Shown: in pieces, positions 25,491 to 34,761 of the stretch | Layout of the letters: every line of letters begins with the position of its first letter | Numbering within the stretch: position 1 is the first letter of the stretch | Origin: G963665085 sp963665085 | Lineage (GTDB): Bacteria > Bacteroidota > Bacteroidia > Bacteroidales > JAAAOM01 | Direction: 5' to 3' | NCBI GenBank assembly: GCA_963665085.2 | Contig: CAXXXS010000001.1 | Span: 5,051,749 to 5,115,748, forward strand | DNA length: 64,000 nucleotides | The notes under the pieces: model-generated | Database searches by the model: none | Told to the model about the DNA's origin: nothing | What the model saw: only the letters and a program-made list of their open reading frames with translations | Made by a program: the position numbers and the translations under genes

Positions 25491-26471
25491 TTAATACCCA
25501 TTTATAGTTTTATTTAACGGATGTAATTTATCCAACTTTTCCTGCAGCTTGTCCAGGTTGTTTAATCGGTACCGTTCTGTACTGCTTACATATTTGTGCC
25601 CTGCCATGTACTGGACTTGTCTAAGGTTGTGGTTTTTCAGCCAGTAAGTTATCACACTTGCACGGATTTGTTTCGGATGGAGTATTTCAGGGTTTGTTTT
25701 CTGTATCGCTTTGAACATGTGCAAAAGGCTGTTCTTTATGTTCTCGCTTCCATTGATGCTTATAAATAGTTGGTTTTCCAGTCTTGTTTTGTTTATCCTA
25801 TCGGGCTTTCTGGCTGGGTTTGGTCTGTTTATCCCGTTTATTATTCCCGGCCTTATTTCGCTTAAATACTCGTGCAAATCAAGTATCTGAAAGGGTTTTA
25901 GTTCAAGCGTCCTGCCTTTTCTTTTCCGGCCTCCGGGGACATAAATTTTACCTTCTTTTAGTTTCAGGTGGTTCGGTTCAAGCTGTTTCAGTTCTTCGGT
26001 GGTCACGCCCTGGTAAATCAACAACCCTAAAATTATCTTGTTCCGCTTGCTCCGGTTGTCGCTTGCCTCAAAGGATTGGTAAAGGTTTTCAAGTTCCTGG
26101 TAGTTGATTAAGTTGGATGGAAGTTTTTGTTTTATGCCTTTTAAATTCAGGTTTAGAGCCGGATTAATAATGTTTTGTGATTGCTTCTTTAAAAAGTCGT
26201 AGTAATTCCTGATACTGCTTAGTTTCCGGTTTATGTGTTTCTTGCTCTTTCCTTCCAGTTTACAGTAATCTATGAAGTCTAATAAATCGTTGTACTGGGT
26301 TTCATTGGGCTGTAAGTGTTCATTATCGAGCCACTTTAAAAAATAACCTGTGTAATTCATCTTTTGCCGGATGGTGTCTTTCCCGTTGCCAAGATTCTGC
26401 AGGTAGGTTTCAAAGCCTTTCAACTTGTCTTTTACCTCTTTATTAAAGCTGTATTCTGGTTTCTTACTCAT
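25491..26471 (-). CDS. Tyrosine recombinase 2 of U2 (degenerate active site)
   Basis: 326 residues, starting with MSKKPEYSFNKEVKDKL, without the 15 extra N-terminal residues of the U1 copy. YQGVTTEEL replaces the box I arginine block and PKQIRAS the HxxR block; GHKYVSSTERY keeps the histidine and tyrosine. It is more divergent from U1 than U3 is. It overlaps recombinase 1 by 8 bases, and the C terminus has a few extra residues (NKTINGY). Confidence 0.85.
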   Translation of the reverse strand: MSKKPEYSFNKEVKDKLKGFETYLQNLGNGKDTIRQKMNYTGYFLKWLDNEHLQPNETQYNDLLDFIDYCKLEGKSKKHINRKLSSIRNYYDFLKKQSQNIINPALNLNLKGIKQKLPSNLINYQELENLYQSFEASDNRSKRNKIILGLLIYQGVTTEELKQLEPNHLKLKEGKIYVPGGRKRKGRTLELKPFQILDLHEYLSEIRPGIINGINRPNPARKPDRINKTRLENQLFISINGSENIKNSLLHMFKAIQKTNPEILHPKQIRASVITYWLKNHNLRQVQYMAGHKYVSSTERYRLNNLDKLQEKLDKLHPLNKTINGY

Positions 26472-27339
26472 TAGCTAAATGCGTGTAAATTTGAGTACTC
26501 TCTAAACTGGCATGGCCTAAAAACTGGCTGACTTCTTCCAGTGTCATTCCTGATTGCAAAAGGTGGGTAGCTATTGAGTGGCGCAAAGTGTGCAAGCCTG
26601 TTTCCTTTTCTATTTTCGCCTTGTTTAACAAGTGGTGCAGCCTGTTTATTAAACTGTTCCCGTGCATCCGTTTTACCTGCATGCTTAAAAACAATGCTTC
26701 ATTTTTGATATTCTTAAAGCTTAATATCCTTTCCCTGGCATAATAAATATAGTTCTCTAAATCTTCCTTTACTGCTTCACTCATGGGAACATAGCGTTCT
26801 TTATAGTTTTTACCTTTTCGCACATAGACCCGTTTTTCTTTCAGCAAAATATCATTGACATCCAGGTTTATCCCTTCGCTCCGTCTCAGTCCACAGCCGT
26901 AGTAAATACTTAAAATAGCCCTGTCCCGGATTCCTAAAATATCGCTATCACAGGCTTTGTAAAGTGCTTTTACTTCTGTTCTGGTTAGTATAATTTTGGT
27001 TTCTGTAGCAATGGCCTGTAGTTGCAAGTCGATTTCTAAAGTTGCTTTCCCTGTTACCTGCAGATATTTGCTGAACCTTTTTAAGGCGTTGATATTGCTT
27101 ATAATGTAGTTGTTTGACAGGCTGCCGGATTTGGTCTTGTTCCTCCGGGTCTGTAAATAACCGTGATAGGTTTTGACTACCTGGTTGTTGATTTGGCTAA
27201 GTTCTTTTACCGGGGTTTTATCGAGCCATGTAAAAAAATCCCTTACATAGTTGGTCGATGCATAAACGGTGCTTTCCGCATAACCGATGGTATTGAGCCA
27301 CCTTTCAAAGCTGTTTTGTAATACGTTGTTTATTTCCAT
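26464..27339 (-). CDS. Tyrosine recombinase 1 of U2
   Basis: 291 residues with all catalytic elements: GCGLRRSEG, RKGKNYKERYVP, HTLRHSIATHLLQSG, LGHASLEST and IYTHL. The N-terminal DNA-binding half differs most from U1 (for example DKTPVKELSQINNQVVKTYH), while the catalytic half is conserved. It should cleave the same core as its relatives, because the U2 ends carry the same 13 bases. Confidence 0.92.
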   Translation of the reverse strand: MEINNVLQNSFERWLNTIGYAESTVYASTNYVRDFFTWLDKTPVKELSQINNQVVKTYHGYLQTRRNKTKSGSLSNNYIISNINALKRFSKYLQVTGKATLEIDLQLQAIATETKIILTRTEVKALYKACDSDILGIRDRAILSIYYGCGLRRSEGINLDVNDILLKEKRVYVRKGKNYKERYVPMSEAVKEDLENYIYYARERILSFKNIKNEALFLSMQVKRMHGNSLINRLHHLLNKAKIEKETGLHTLRHSIATHLLQSGMTLEEVSQFLGHASLESTQIYTHLANE

Positions 27340-27384
27340 TATGATGATTTTTTAAAGTGCCGCACCTGCATTTTGGTTATCTAA

Positions 27385-27470
27385 TTACCCACTGGCTTTT
27401 ACCTGTTGGTTTTTAATACGTTGAGTGGGTAACCGTCTCCATTATCCACTTGTTACCCACGCTACCCACT
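27385..27470. repeat. Variant iteron-like repeats at the U2 primase 3' end
   Basis: TTACCCACT at 27385, its inverse AGTGGGTAA at 27424, TTATCCACT at 27442, TTACCCACG at 27453 and CTACCCACT at 27462. They sit where the other units have GTTATACTT-type repeats, so the repeat sequence has changed together with the primase tail. Confidence 0.6.
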
Positions 27471-30160
27471 AACTTTTTTTTGATGTTGTTTAAAGCCGTG
27501 TCCAGGGCATTGGTAAGATTTTCGTTTAACTGCCTGTATTCTTCGGTGTTGGTGATTTCATATTCATAGCCGGATTTATGGCGGTTGCCTCCAACTATTT
27601 TAATGTAATTGTATCGCAGCAGTTGCACCAGGTAATATTTTAAGTTATTAGGGTTCATCCTGAAGGTTTCCCGTACTTCCTTGTTGTAAAAGCTTTCTTT
27701 GTTATTGCTTTTAAGCCAGCTTTTCAGGTTTTCAAAGAACCTTCTACATTCCCCGCTCAGTTCATCGGCTTTGGCCAAAAGAACGTCTTTTAAAAGCTTG
27801 TTTGCCCATTCGATATCCTCTAAAGTTGTTTCTATATATCTTTCATTTGTGTCCGGGTCGGTTTTAGTTTCCCTTTGGTATTGGTGGTAAAAGGTGATGG
27901 TTTCAATAAAGGCAAGGTAATGGCTGTTTGTCCTGAGTGGCTTAAAAACATGTTGCGGGATAACTAAATATTCAGCAAAAGGGTTTCTGACTTTTACAGG
28001 CTTTAAAACAGTTTGCATGTCCTTAAAAAACTCGATTAGCTGCTTTTCTTCTTTGGCTGCTATCTTTCCGGCTGATAGTTTTCTTTGATAGTTCATGATT
28101 TGCTCTTTGTGTTCCCGTGTGTTGTCAAGGTATATCAATAAACTGCGGTTGGCATTGTCCTCGTAAAGCCGTTCTTTGGTAGTGGTTCCGGCAAGGCTTA
28201 TCGGGCCTTCTACTTTTAAGGTGATGGTTTTCATATTGCCTTTGCTGTCCTTAATGGGTATGGTTTTGCTTATCTTCTTTTTGCTTTGAAGTTCCCTGAG
28301 TGGATAAAGAACATTTTCAGCCCCGTCCATATCTTCGATAAGTACCAGTTTATGTTTTAGCTCTTTTCTGTCGAAGTAGTAAAAGGCGTTTTCTGACAAG
28401 ATGGTAATTTCAAGTTTGTCCTGTTCCGGTATCAGTTCGGCTATTTTCTCCTGCAGGTAGGTTTTGCCCGTTCCCGAAGCTCCCAAGCTAATGATGTGCA
28501 ACGGCTGTTCCCGCAGCCTTGAAGTAAATACCAGGTACATTAAAAGCCTGTTGTTTTCTTCGCCTATCATCCCGGTTCTGCCGATGTCTTGGTTTGTCCG
28601 CTCCATCAGCTTGGGTGCGCTTAAATAGTTTACCGCTTTCCGGTATCGCTGTTCTGTCAGTTGCCGGGCTTGCGGTTTCTGCTCCTTCATGCTCTCGATT
28701 TTACTTAACCTGTATTGCTCTATTTGTTCGGTCAGTTCTGCGATTGCACATCTTATTGTGTTTGTACCTGCTTCCAGTTGTTCCGCCGCCTTGTTTATGA
28801 ACTTCTCTAAATAATCGGAGTGGTAAAGGTCGATGGTGTGGCGGATACTGTGCAACGGGTCGTTTGTGTCCGTCCGGCTTATTTTTACGGTTATCCTTAA
28901 TCTGTCGAGCTGCTGCAGGTTGATGCCGCCTAAAATGATGATTTGTAGTTCTTCGGTGGTGAAGGTGATAAATTGCTCATTATTAAAATTGATTTTAAAA
29001 GGTATTCGCGAGCCTCCTTCGTCGGGTTCAGGGTTTCTTGTGTTTAGTTTTGCTGTGGTTCTTGGTGGTTCTGGTTCACTTTCTTTTTCAGTTTCTTCAG
29101 TTAAAAGAAAAAGTTCTTTTCTGTTTTCCAAAAGATGGGTGAACATTTCAGTATCATAAGCAACTGATAAGCTGTTTATATCTTCATCCTGCGGGGTTTC
29201 TACGGTGGTTAGTTTAATTTCCGGTAACAGCTTGCTAAGTTCTTCCTGGTATTTCTTTATGGCTTGTTCTGCTGCCTGGTCGCCATCAAAGAAGAAGGTT
29301 ATTTCTTTTAATTGAGTTAGGTTTTTAATGGCTTGTTTGTGTTCTTCTGTTAGCCCGTTTGTTCCATAGCAGCTTAATATTTCATATTCGGCTGTAATCT
29401 CTGGTATTTGTAAAAGTGTGGCTGTGTCTATGATTGCCTCGGTTAAAATAAGCCTTGTGGTTTCCGGTTTTGGGTATCCTGGATAAAGCCCGGTTCTGTC
29501 TTTTAAATAATAATGCTTTGAGTTATTGTTATCGGTAATCGACCTCCCGTAAATACTTACTATTCGGTTTTGATTATCCTTTAAAGGGAAGATAATACAG
29601 TCTTTTGCAAAAGCCGTGTAGTTTGTTCCTGTTCCGTTGGGTGTTTTACCTTTGTATGGGATTAAAAGGCCTACATTGATACAGGCTTGTAAATCCTGTT
29701 CGCTTAGTTTATTCCGGTGGTGGAACTGCCCGGAGTTGTAACCTATTTCTAATAATTCAAAGTTTAGGTCTCTACTTCTCAGGTATTCTTTAGGTTTTAT
29801 GCTTACCGGGTGGTTTAGCCCGTTCCTGAAGCTCTCAAAGATTTTGGTTAGTATTTCGGTATGGTTCTGCTTGGGCTTGTTGTTAACCGGTTTTACTGGT
29901 TGTATTTCCCCGCATAGTTCCGTAGCTTTTAAAATTCCTTGATGTTTGCTGCCTTCCTTTAATGTGCAGAACTCGATTGCATCACCATTCTTGCCACAAC
30001 CAAAGCAATTGAAAGTATTTGTATTTGGATATACTTTCATGCTGGCCGTGTCGTCTGCATGGAAAGGGCATTTAAGCATGTTGTTCCGGTCTGGCCGTAA
30101 ACCGTAATATTTAAGGACTGTAAGTATGCTTAAACGCTGTTTGATTTCTTGTATTTCCAT
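27413..30160 (-). CDS. CHC2/Toprim/AAA primase-helicase of U2
   Basis: 915 residues, the longest in the array. Zinc finger CPFH...CFGCG, Toprim (LILTEAIIDTATLL, FFFDGDQAAEQA), Walker A GASGTGKT and Walker B LVLIEDMDG are intact. There is a 15-residue insertion (EPDEGGSRIPFKINF) before the central domain. The C-terminal 100 residues (NPNNLKYYLVQLLRYNYIKI to METVTHSTY) are clearly different from those of U1, U3 and U6. The DNA-binding tail may therefore recognise the variant repeats at its own 3' end. Confidence 0.88.
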   Translation of the reverse strand: MEIQEIKQRLSILTVLKYYGLRPDRNNMLKCPFHADDTASMKVYPNTNTFNCFGCGKNGDAIEFCTLKEGSKHQGILKATELCGEIQPVKPVNNKPKQNHTEILTKIFESFRNGLNHPVSIKPKEYLRSRDLNFELLEIGYNSGQFHHRNKLSEQDLQACINVGLLIPYKGKTPNGTGTNYTAFAKDCIIFPLKDNQNRIVSIYGRSITDNNNSKHYYLKDRTGLYPGYPKPETTRLILTEAIIDTATLLQIPEITAEYEILSCYGTNGLTEEHKQAIKNLTQLKEITFFFDGDQAAEQAIKKYQEELSKLLPEIKLTTVETPQDEDINSLSVAYDTEMFTHLLENRKELFLLTEETEKESEPEPPRTTAKLNTRNPEPDEGGSRIPFKINFNNEQFITFTTEELQIIILGGINLQQLDRLRITVKISRTDTNDPLHSIRHTIDLYHSDYLEKFINKAAEQLEAGTNTIRCAIAELTEQIEQYRLSKIESMKEQKPQARQLTEQRYRKAVNYLSAPKLMERTNQDIGRTGMIGEENNRLLMYLVFTSRLREQPLHIISLGASGTGKTYLQEKIAELIPEQDKLEITILSENAFYYFDRKELKHKLVLIEDMDGAENVLYPLRELQSKKKISKTIPIKDSKGNMKTITLKVEGPISLAGTTTKERLYEDNANRSLLIYLDNTREHKEQIMNYQRKLSAGKIAAKEEKQLIEFFKDMQTVLKPVKVRNPFAEYLVIPQHVFKPLRTNSHYLAFIETITFYHQYQRETKTDPDTNERYIETTLEDIEWANKLLKDVLLAKADELSGECRRFFENLKSWLKSNNKESFYNKEVRETFRMNPNNLKYYLVQLLRYNYIKIVGGNRHKSGYEYEITNTEEYRQLNENLTNALDTALNNIKKKLVGSVGNKWIMETVTHSTY

Positions 30161-30253
30161 AGTCTTAAAAATAATTTGTCTGATTTGACCATTTCAAAAT
30201 TACAATTAACTTTCCATATCAACCAATTTACGATTGCCATATTTATCAACTAT

Positions 30254-30284
30254 TTGTTAATAATTGTCATTTAAGCTAATTTTA
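30254..30284 (+). promoter_or_regulatory. Promoter of the U2 Xre gene
   Basis: TTG at 30254-30256 and TAATTTTA at 30277-30284, spaced 20 bases, a near match to the Bacteroidota -33/-7 pattern. It supports the ATG at 30303 as the start of the Xre gene. Confidence 0.55.
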
Positions 30285-30302
30285 CAGGCAAAACAAAGCC
30301 TA

Positions 30303-30668
30303 ATGAACATAGGGGACAACATAAAGAAAATCAGGAAAGACAAGGGATTACAGCAAAAGCAGGTAGCCCTTGAAATTGGCATAGACCAGTCCAACTACAA
30401 TAAAATAGAAAATAGCAAGCGTGAACCTTCGGTTGACATACTGAACAAGCTGGCCAACCTGTTTGGTGTAAGTGTTGATGATATCCTGAACCCGGACAAG
30501 GAGATGCCCAAAGAAATTACCATTGAAGATAAGTCTACAATGGAACAGGTTCGGTTAATCCAGGAACTGGATGACGAGGACAAGCATGTTATCTTTAAGA
30601 TGATTGACACCATGCTTACCAAGAAAAAGTTTAAGGACTTCTTTAATAAAAACGTGGCTGCTTTATAA
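30303..30668 (+). CDS. Xre-family regulator of U2
   Basis: 121 residues from the ATG at 30303; a TTG 39 bases upstream lies before the -7 box and is rejected. HTH_3 domain in residues 1-65 (NIKKIRKDKGLQQKQVALEI, then NYNKIENSKREPSVDILNKL), then a tail MPKEITIEDKSTMEQVRLIQ to FNKNVAAL. The tail is the one found as an orphan at 14071-14235. The HTH belongs to a different subgroup from the GKYERNE-type regulators of U1 and U3-U5. Confidence 0.88.
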   Translation: MNIGDNIKKIRKDKGLQQKQVALEIGIDQSNYNKIENSKREPSVDILNKLANLFGVSVDDILNPDKEMPKEITIEDKSTMEQVRLIQELDDEDKHVIFKMIDTMLTKKKFKDFFNKNVAAL

Positions 30669-30679
30669 AAACAAAAAAC

Positions 30680-30792
30680 CGTTGCTAATTGGTAAGCAAA
30701 TGCTACCAAATAAGATTGGACGTTGCAAATGCAAACGCCCAACCGCTTTGATGTTTTGTTATTGGTTATTTGGACATGCTACGAGCATCTGG
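30680..30792. repeat. REP-like palindrome cluster 3
   Basis: GGTAAGCAAATGCTACC-type hairpin, TTGGACGTTGCAAATG segment, CCCAACCGCTTTGATG and a terminal CGAGCATCTGGG, in the same order as in cluster 2. It separates the Xre gene from an extra Xre tail. Confidence 0.7.
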
Positions 30793-30888
30793 GTGGAAAA
30801 GCTACCAGAGGACAAAAAACGCCTCGTAATGGAGTTCCTCGATGCTTTCCTGTTCAAAAGCCAGGTTAAGCAACAGCTCGCTTCATAA
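30793..30888 (+). pseudogene. Second orphan Xre tail
   Basis: 31 codons reading VEKLPEDKKRLVMEFLDAFL and ending KQQLAS. It resembles the C-terminal helix of the U1 Xre (EKLTPEDKSHVYAMLDAFF). It starts directly after the REP-like repeat. Probably the original tail of the U2 Xre gene, displaced when a different tail plus REP was inserted. Confidence 0.7.
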
Positions 30889-30895
30889 AACAACA

Positions 30896-30917
30896 AAAGC
30901 CCCGGTGAAGGGGCTTT
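30896..30917. terminator. Bidirectional terminator of U2
   Basis: AAAGCCCC and GGGGCTTT arms around a 6-base loop, 8 bases after the stop of the orphan Xre tail. Confidence 0.8.
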
Positions 30918-30992
30918 GCTATATATAGTTAAAAACTATTTCTTAGAAGAATCGAAGTTGTAAACTTCGATTAGCGGGCTTTTATTATTCTT

Positions 30993-31619
30993 TTATTTAC
31001 TATATCTGGCACTATCAGCTCTTATCAAACTAATTTTTCCTTTATTAATTTCAAAAAATTTACATATTGAATCAGTTGTTATTATAGCTTTCGATTTTTC
31101 TTCATCATATCCATCTACAAAGGAATTTAGTTCTATTTGATTTAGTCCATTTATTTCGAAACAACTTTTCATTGACACACTACCACCAGGATAAGACTCA
31201 TATCTAGATACTTCTAGTAAGTCAAACAACTCTCCTTCTTCATTAAAAAGAAGAAAATATACACTATATATGGTTGTGCCTAGTCTTGATACTTTTATAA
31301 AAAAAACTGAAAATGGAATTTTATCATTAACTCCATAGTAATATAATTTTTCAAATTCTTTTTCTATAGGTAAAAAGTCTTCTATATACTTTTGATAAAA
31401 GGTAGTATCTACCTCTTTGATGTTATTACCTTCTATCAAACTGTTTACTTTTAATTTTTCGATATCAATACATTTATTCGCTTCAAATTTTGAATTACTC
31501 AAAATATGCTTGTAGAAAGGAGAATAATCACTTACAACTTCTTTACTATTATTACTTTCTGGAGACTTACAAGCAGCCAAGAAAGCCACTGATAAAATAA
31601 AAAAACTTAATTTTTTCAT
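30993..31619 (-). CDS. Lipoprotein immunity protein of U2
   Basis: 208 residues starting MKKLSFFILSVAFLAAC, a lipoprotein signal with Cys17. The mature part is not one I recognise; it is rich in Lys, Glu, Tyr and Ser and has no obvious repeats. It begins three bases after the tip's stop. It is taken as the specific protector against the adjacent NlpC/P60-like tip. Confidence 0.75.
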   Translation of the reverse strand: MKKLSFFILSVAFLAACKSPESNNSKEVVSDYSPFYKHILSNSKFEANKCIDIEKLKVNSLIEGNNIKEVDTTFYQKYIEDFLPIEKEFEKLYYYGVNDKIPFSVFFIKVSRLGTTIYSVYFLLFNEEGELFDLLEVSRYESYPGGSVSMKSCFEINGLNQIELNSFVDGYDEEKSKAIITTDSICKFFEINKGKISLIRADSARYSK

Positions 31620-31622
31620 ATC

Positions 31623-32378
31623 TTATTCTTCTTGTTTTTCTTCCAATAATTGATTAATAAATGATTGAAGATCTGCTTTTATAGGACTTATGCTATGAGT
31701 AGTTGATTTTCCATCCATAATTACTTCCACTTCTATAAGATCCTCTTTTGGAGCATATACATCATCTTTTGGACGTCCTGCTCCTACAAACTCCATTTCA
31801 TATTCACTACCTGCCCATAGAGTTCCTGAAGCATTGGTCTTATATTTGTCATGGATACTTTTACCCCCTCCATTACGTGTACTTTGAGCTATAGTAAACT
31901 CATTGTCATCATCCATTTCTACGGCTAAACCGGTATGATAAAAAACATTTCCATCACTATCTTTTCCTTTCCAAAATAAAAAGTCTCCTTTTCTGACATT
32001 ATTTATATCAGTCATCCATTCCCCTTCTTCCTTATAATATTTCATTTGATGCCAAGTAGACCTACCTGGATCATATCCATCTGCCATTGCTATCTCTCTT
32101 CCATATTCCGAACAATCAACATATTTATCATTGTATGCAGCACTTCCTTTTACCTGCTTATATGTTCTACTATCAGACTGAACTTTTGCTACTGCTGCTT
32201 TTATTCTATCTATTGGACCCATACCAAAAAGGTCAATATATCTAATAGGATTATTACCTGCGTATAAAAATGGACTCTGAAATGGATAGTCATTTGCTAA
32301 TGGATCAACAGTATGAAACCTAGCGATTGTAGGGTCGTAAAACCGTGCCCCGTAATCATACCAACTTACGCAACTTTT
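31623..32378 (-). CDS. Orphan RHS tip with NlpC/P60-like peptidase domain (U2)
   Basis: Open from 32378, reading VSWYDYGARFYDPTIARFHTVDP, then NNPIRYIDLFGMG; because the Met of MYD is Phe here, the first ATG (32222) lies inside the tip. Counting from that Met, Cys37 in YVDCSEYGREIA and His96 in FYHTGLAVEM form a cysteine-peptidase pair, with GDFLFWKG before the histidine as in NlpC/P60 and CHAP proteins. The tail SISPIKADLQSFINQLLEEK may bind its partner. Confidence 0.75.
   Translation of the reverse strand, partial: KSCVSWYDYGARFYDPTIARFHTVDPLANDYPFQSPFLYAGNNPIRYIDLFGMGPIDRIKAAVAKVQSDSRTYKQVKGSAAYNDKYVDCSEYGREIAMADGYDPGRSTWHQMKYYKEEGEWMTDINNVRKGDFLFWKGKDSDGNVFYHTGLAVEMDDDNEFTIAQSTRNGGGKSIHDKYKTNASGTLWAGSEYEMEFVGAGRPKDDVYAPKEDLIEVEVIMDGKSTTHSISPIKADLQSFINQLLEEKQEE
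32353..32365. other. Unit junction J3: 13-bp recombination core
   Basis: TAATCATACCAAC between the U2 tip and the type-A left end of U3. Confidence 0.8.
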
Positions 32379-33735
32379 TTAGCATTTTCAGGACTTCTTA
32401 CCACCTCCGGGCAACCTGTTCAAAGAACTTCTAATGCCCTCAAAAATAGCATCTTTTTTCTTTTAATTGAACTTTTTAATTGAAGATTCACGATTGCATT
32501 GAGTTCCCCACATTGGTAAAATTCCACCGTCCCTGCATGCATCGCCCTTTTACCAACTCCCCACGCTCGACCCTTCTGTTGTTTTTACCGTCATGCATTT
32601 TGTGCCAGGCACACTTGCAGCACATTGCTTTTGTTTTTTAAGTCAATTGATTTTTAAAGGTAAAAAGCCAAAATCAAAGAGCTGCCCCAACCCTCGATAA
32701 CAAAAAGACACGCCAGTAAAAACAACCCTAAGCTATATTTACATAACGTGGCATTATAAAACACACATTTTCAGCGGTATAAATGATTGTGTTTTGATGT
32801 GTCTTATAATAACGTTATGTAAAATATCCCCACAGCCAGCGCACGGCAGATGCTGTTAAAATAGAATAACTTTTAGTTGATTGATTTTTTAATGGTAAAA
32901 GTTATTTCCAGTTTAACAGCACATCATCATCAACATACATTCAGTTTTATTTCAATTAAAAGAAAAAAGTACGGCTCGATTTTTATGATTAAAGCTTTGG
33001 TCGTGGGTGGGTTTTTGTGCGGATTTAATTATAAAAATGAGCATCCAACCGAACTACAAAATTCGATTAAATGTACTGCTGCTGATTGAGGGCGGAAGGG
33101 TGCAGGATTTTTGTTTTCTTTTTTAATCAACTGCTAATAATATGCAACTGTGTGTCGGGAGAAAGAAAGAAAAACAGCCTTGAGCTAGCGTCGGGAAAGT
33201 GGCTGCAAAAAGTGAGGAACGAACGGTTTGCGGACACTGTGCATGCGAGCCGCCTGCGAGTGGAGCAAGGTTGGTGCAAAAAGAAGACTGAGGAACGAAG
33301 GCGTTTTGCAGCTACTGTTTACAGCAAGGTTTTGGCGGAGTTTTTGACTTTCGGGTCGGGTCGTGTGTCAGCTCAAAAACTGTGACAAAGCCGCAGACCG
33401 CAGCGACCAGCAGGCGAGCCTAACACTGGCAGCGGTTGGATTTTTAGCTTTTTTGTGGAGGAACGGAACAAAAGTGCTAAAAATACAAAGGAGCTGCCGT
33501 GAGGAAGAAGGAGGAACGCAAAAAGCATGACAAGCTGGAGCGAAGCGGAACCCGCAGGGATTTGCAACTCTTTTTTATACCTTAAAAATCATTTCAACTA
33601 AATAAAAAAGTGTTGCAAAGGCTTGGCGTGATTTTTTGCTGACGACTGATGACGAACACCGCTTTTCCTTCTTTGTGGGGAGCAGACAAAACAGCGTTGG
33701 ACTTTTTGAGGGTTGGCGTTTTGGCTGCGTGGGCT
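32366..33735. repeat. U3 non-coding left region (type A)
   Basis: Same length as the U1 region, with scattered substitutions (for example CGGCAG for CGCAGA near 32843 and ACACTGGCAG for ATATTGGCAG near 33422). All three dyads are retained (about 32738-32822, 32852-32918 and 33438-33483). No gene is supported in it. Confidence 0.65.
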
Positions 33736-34761
33736 TTATTGTTTATTCAGGGGATGGAACTTTTCCAGTTTACTTTGTAGATTATCCAAGTTATTCAACT
33801 GGTATCTTTCGGTTGAACTTACATATTTATGACCTGCAAAGTATTGTACTTGCCTAAGGTTGTGGTTTTTCAGCCAGTAAGTTATCACACTTGCCCGGAT
33901 TTGTTTTGGATGTAATATTTCAGGGTTTATTTTCTGTATCGCTTTAAACATGTGCAACAAGCTGTTTTTAATATTCTCACTTCCGTTGATGCTGATAAAT
34001 AATTGGTTTTGTATTATTGACTTGTTGATTTTATCAGGCTTTCGGGCTGGTTTTGGCTTGGTAATTTCTTTTAATATCGTTGGTCTTATTTCGGTTAAAT
34101 ACTCATGTAGGTCAAGTATTTGAAAGGGTTTTAGTTCTAATGTTCTGCTGTTTCTTCTTCTGTTGCCAGGAATACATATTTTACCTGCTTTGAGTTTTAA
34201 ATGGTTTGGTTCTAGTTGCTGCAGCTCTTCGGTGGTTATTCCCTGATAAATCAAGATTCCTAAAATAATTTTGTTTCGTTTCTCTCTGTTGGTAGTTGGT
34301 GATACTTGCCCGGCTTTTGACGGGAAGGATTGATAAAGCTTTTCGAGTTCTTTAAAATTGATAATATTGGAAGGTAGTTTTTGTTTGATTCCTTTTAAAT
34401 GCAGATTGATAGCAGGATTAATAATGTTTGGGTTGTCTTTCTTCAGGTATTCATAAAAGTTTCTGATGCTTCTTAGTTTGCTGTTAATGTGTTTTTTGCT
34501 TTTTCCTTCGAGTTTGCAGTAATCTATAAAGTTTAATAAATCGTTGTACCGTGCATCCTTTGGCTGTAAAAGTTCGCTTTCCAACCACTTCAAAAAATAT
34601 CCTGCATAATTCGATTTTTGTCGGACTGTATTTTCTCCGTTTCCAAGTTCCTGCAGATAGGTTTTAAAGTCTTTTAGTTTGCTTTCTATCTCTTTGTTAA
34701 AGCTGTATTCGGGTTTCTTACTTCCCGATTTTATCGGGATTTTGCTTCGCTCAACATTCAT
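33736..34761 (-). CDS. Tyrosine recombinase 2 of U3 (degenerate active site)
   Basis: 341 residues, identical to the U1 protein apart from Pro in place of His280 (KINPEIL). Proline is also found in U2 and U6 at this site, so the U1 histidine is the derived state. It overlaps recombinase 1 by 11 bases. Confidence 0.85.
   Translation of the reverse strand: MNVERSKIPIKSGSKKPEYSFNKEIESKLKDFKTYLQELGNGENTVRQKSNYAGYFLKWLESELLQPKDARYNDLLNFIDYCKLEGKSKKHINSKLRSIRNFYEYLKKDNPNIINPAINLHLKGIKQKLPSNIINFKELEKLYQSFPSKAGQVSPTTNREKRNKIILGILIYQGITTEELQQLEPNHLKLKAGKICIPGNRRRNSRTLELKPFQILDLHEYLTEIRPTILKEITKPKPARKPDKINKSIIQNQLFISINGSENIKNSLLHMFKAIQKINPEILHPKQIRASVITYWLKNHNLRQVQYFAGHKYVSSTERYQLNNLDNLQSKLEKFHPLNKQ

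Larger units (their letters stand above)
23582..32352 (-). mobile_element. Tip-cassette mobile unit U2 (type A left end, 8,771 bp)
   Basis: Same order as U1, with two additions: a RelE/ParE toxin-antitoxin pair between the non-coding region and recombinase 2, and a REP-like repeat with an extra Xre tail next to the Xre gene. Its primase tail and the iteron sequence beside it differ from those of the other units. Confidence 0.8.
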
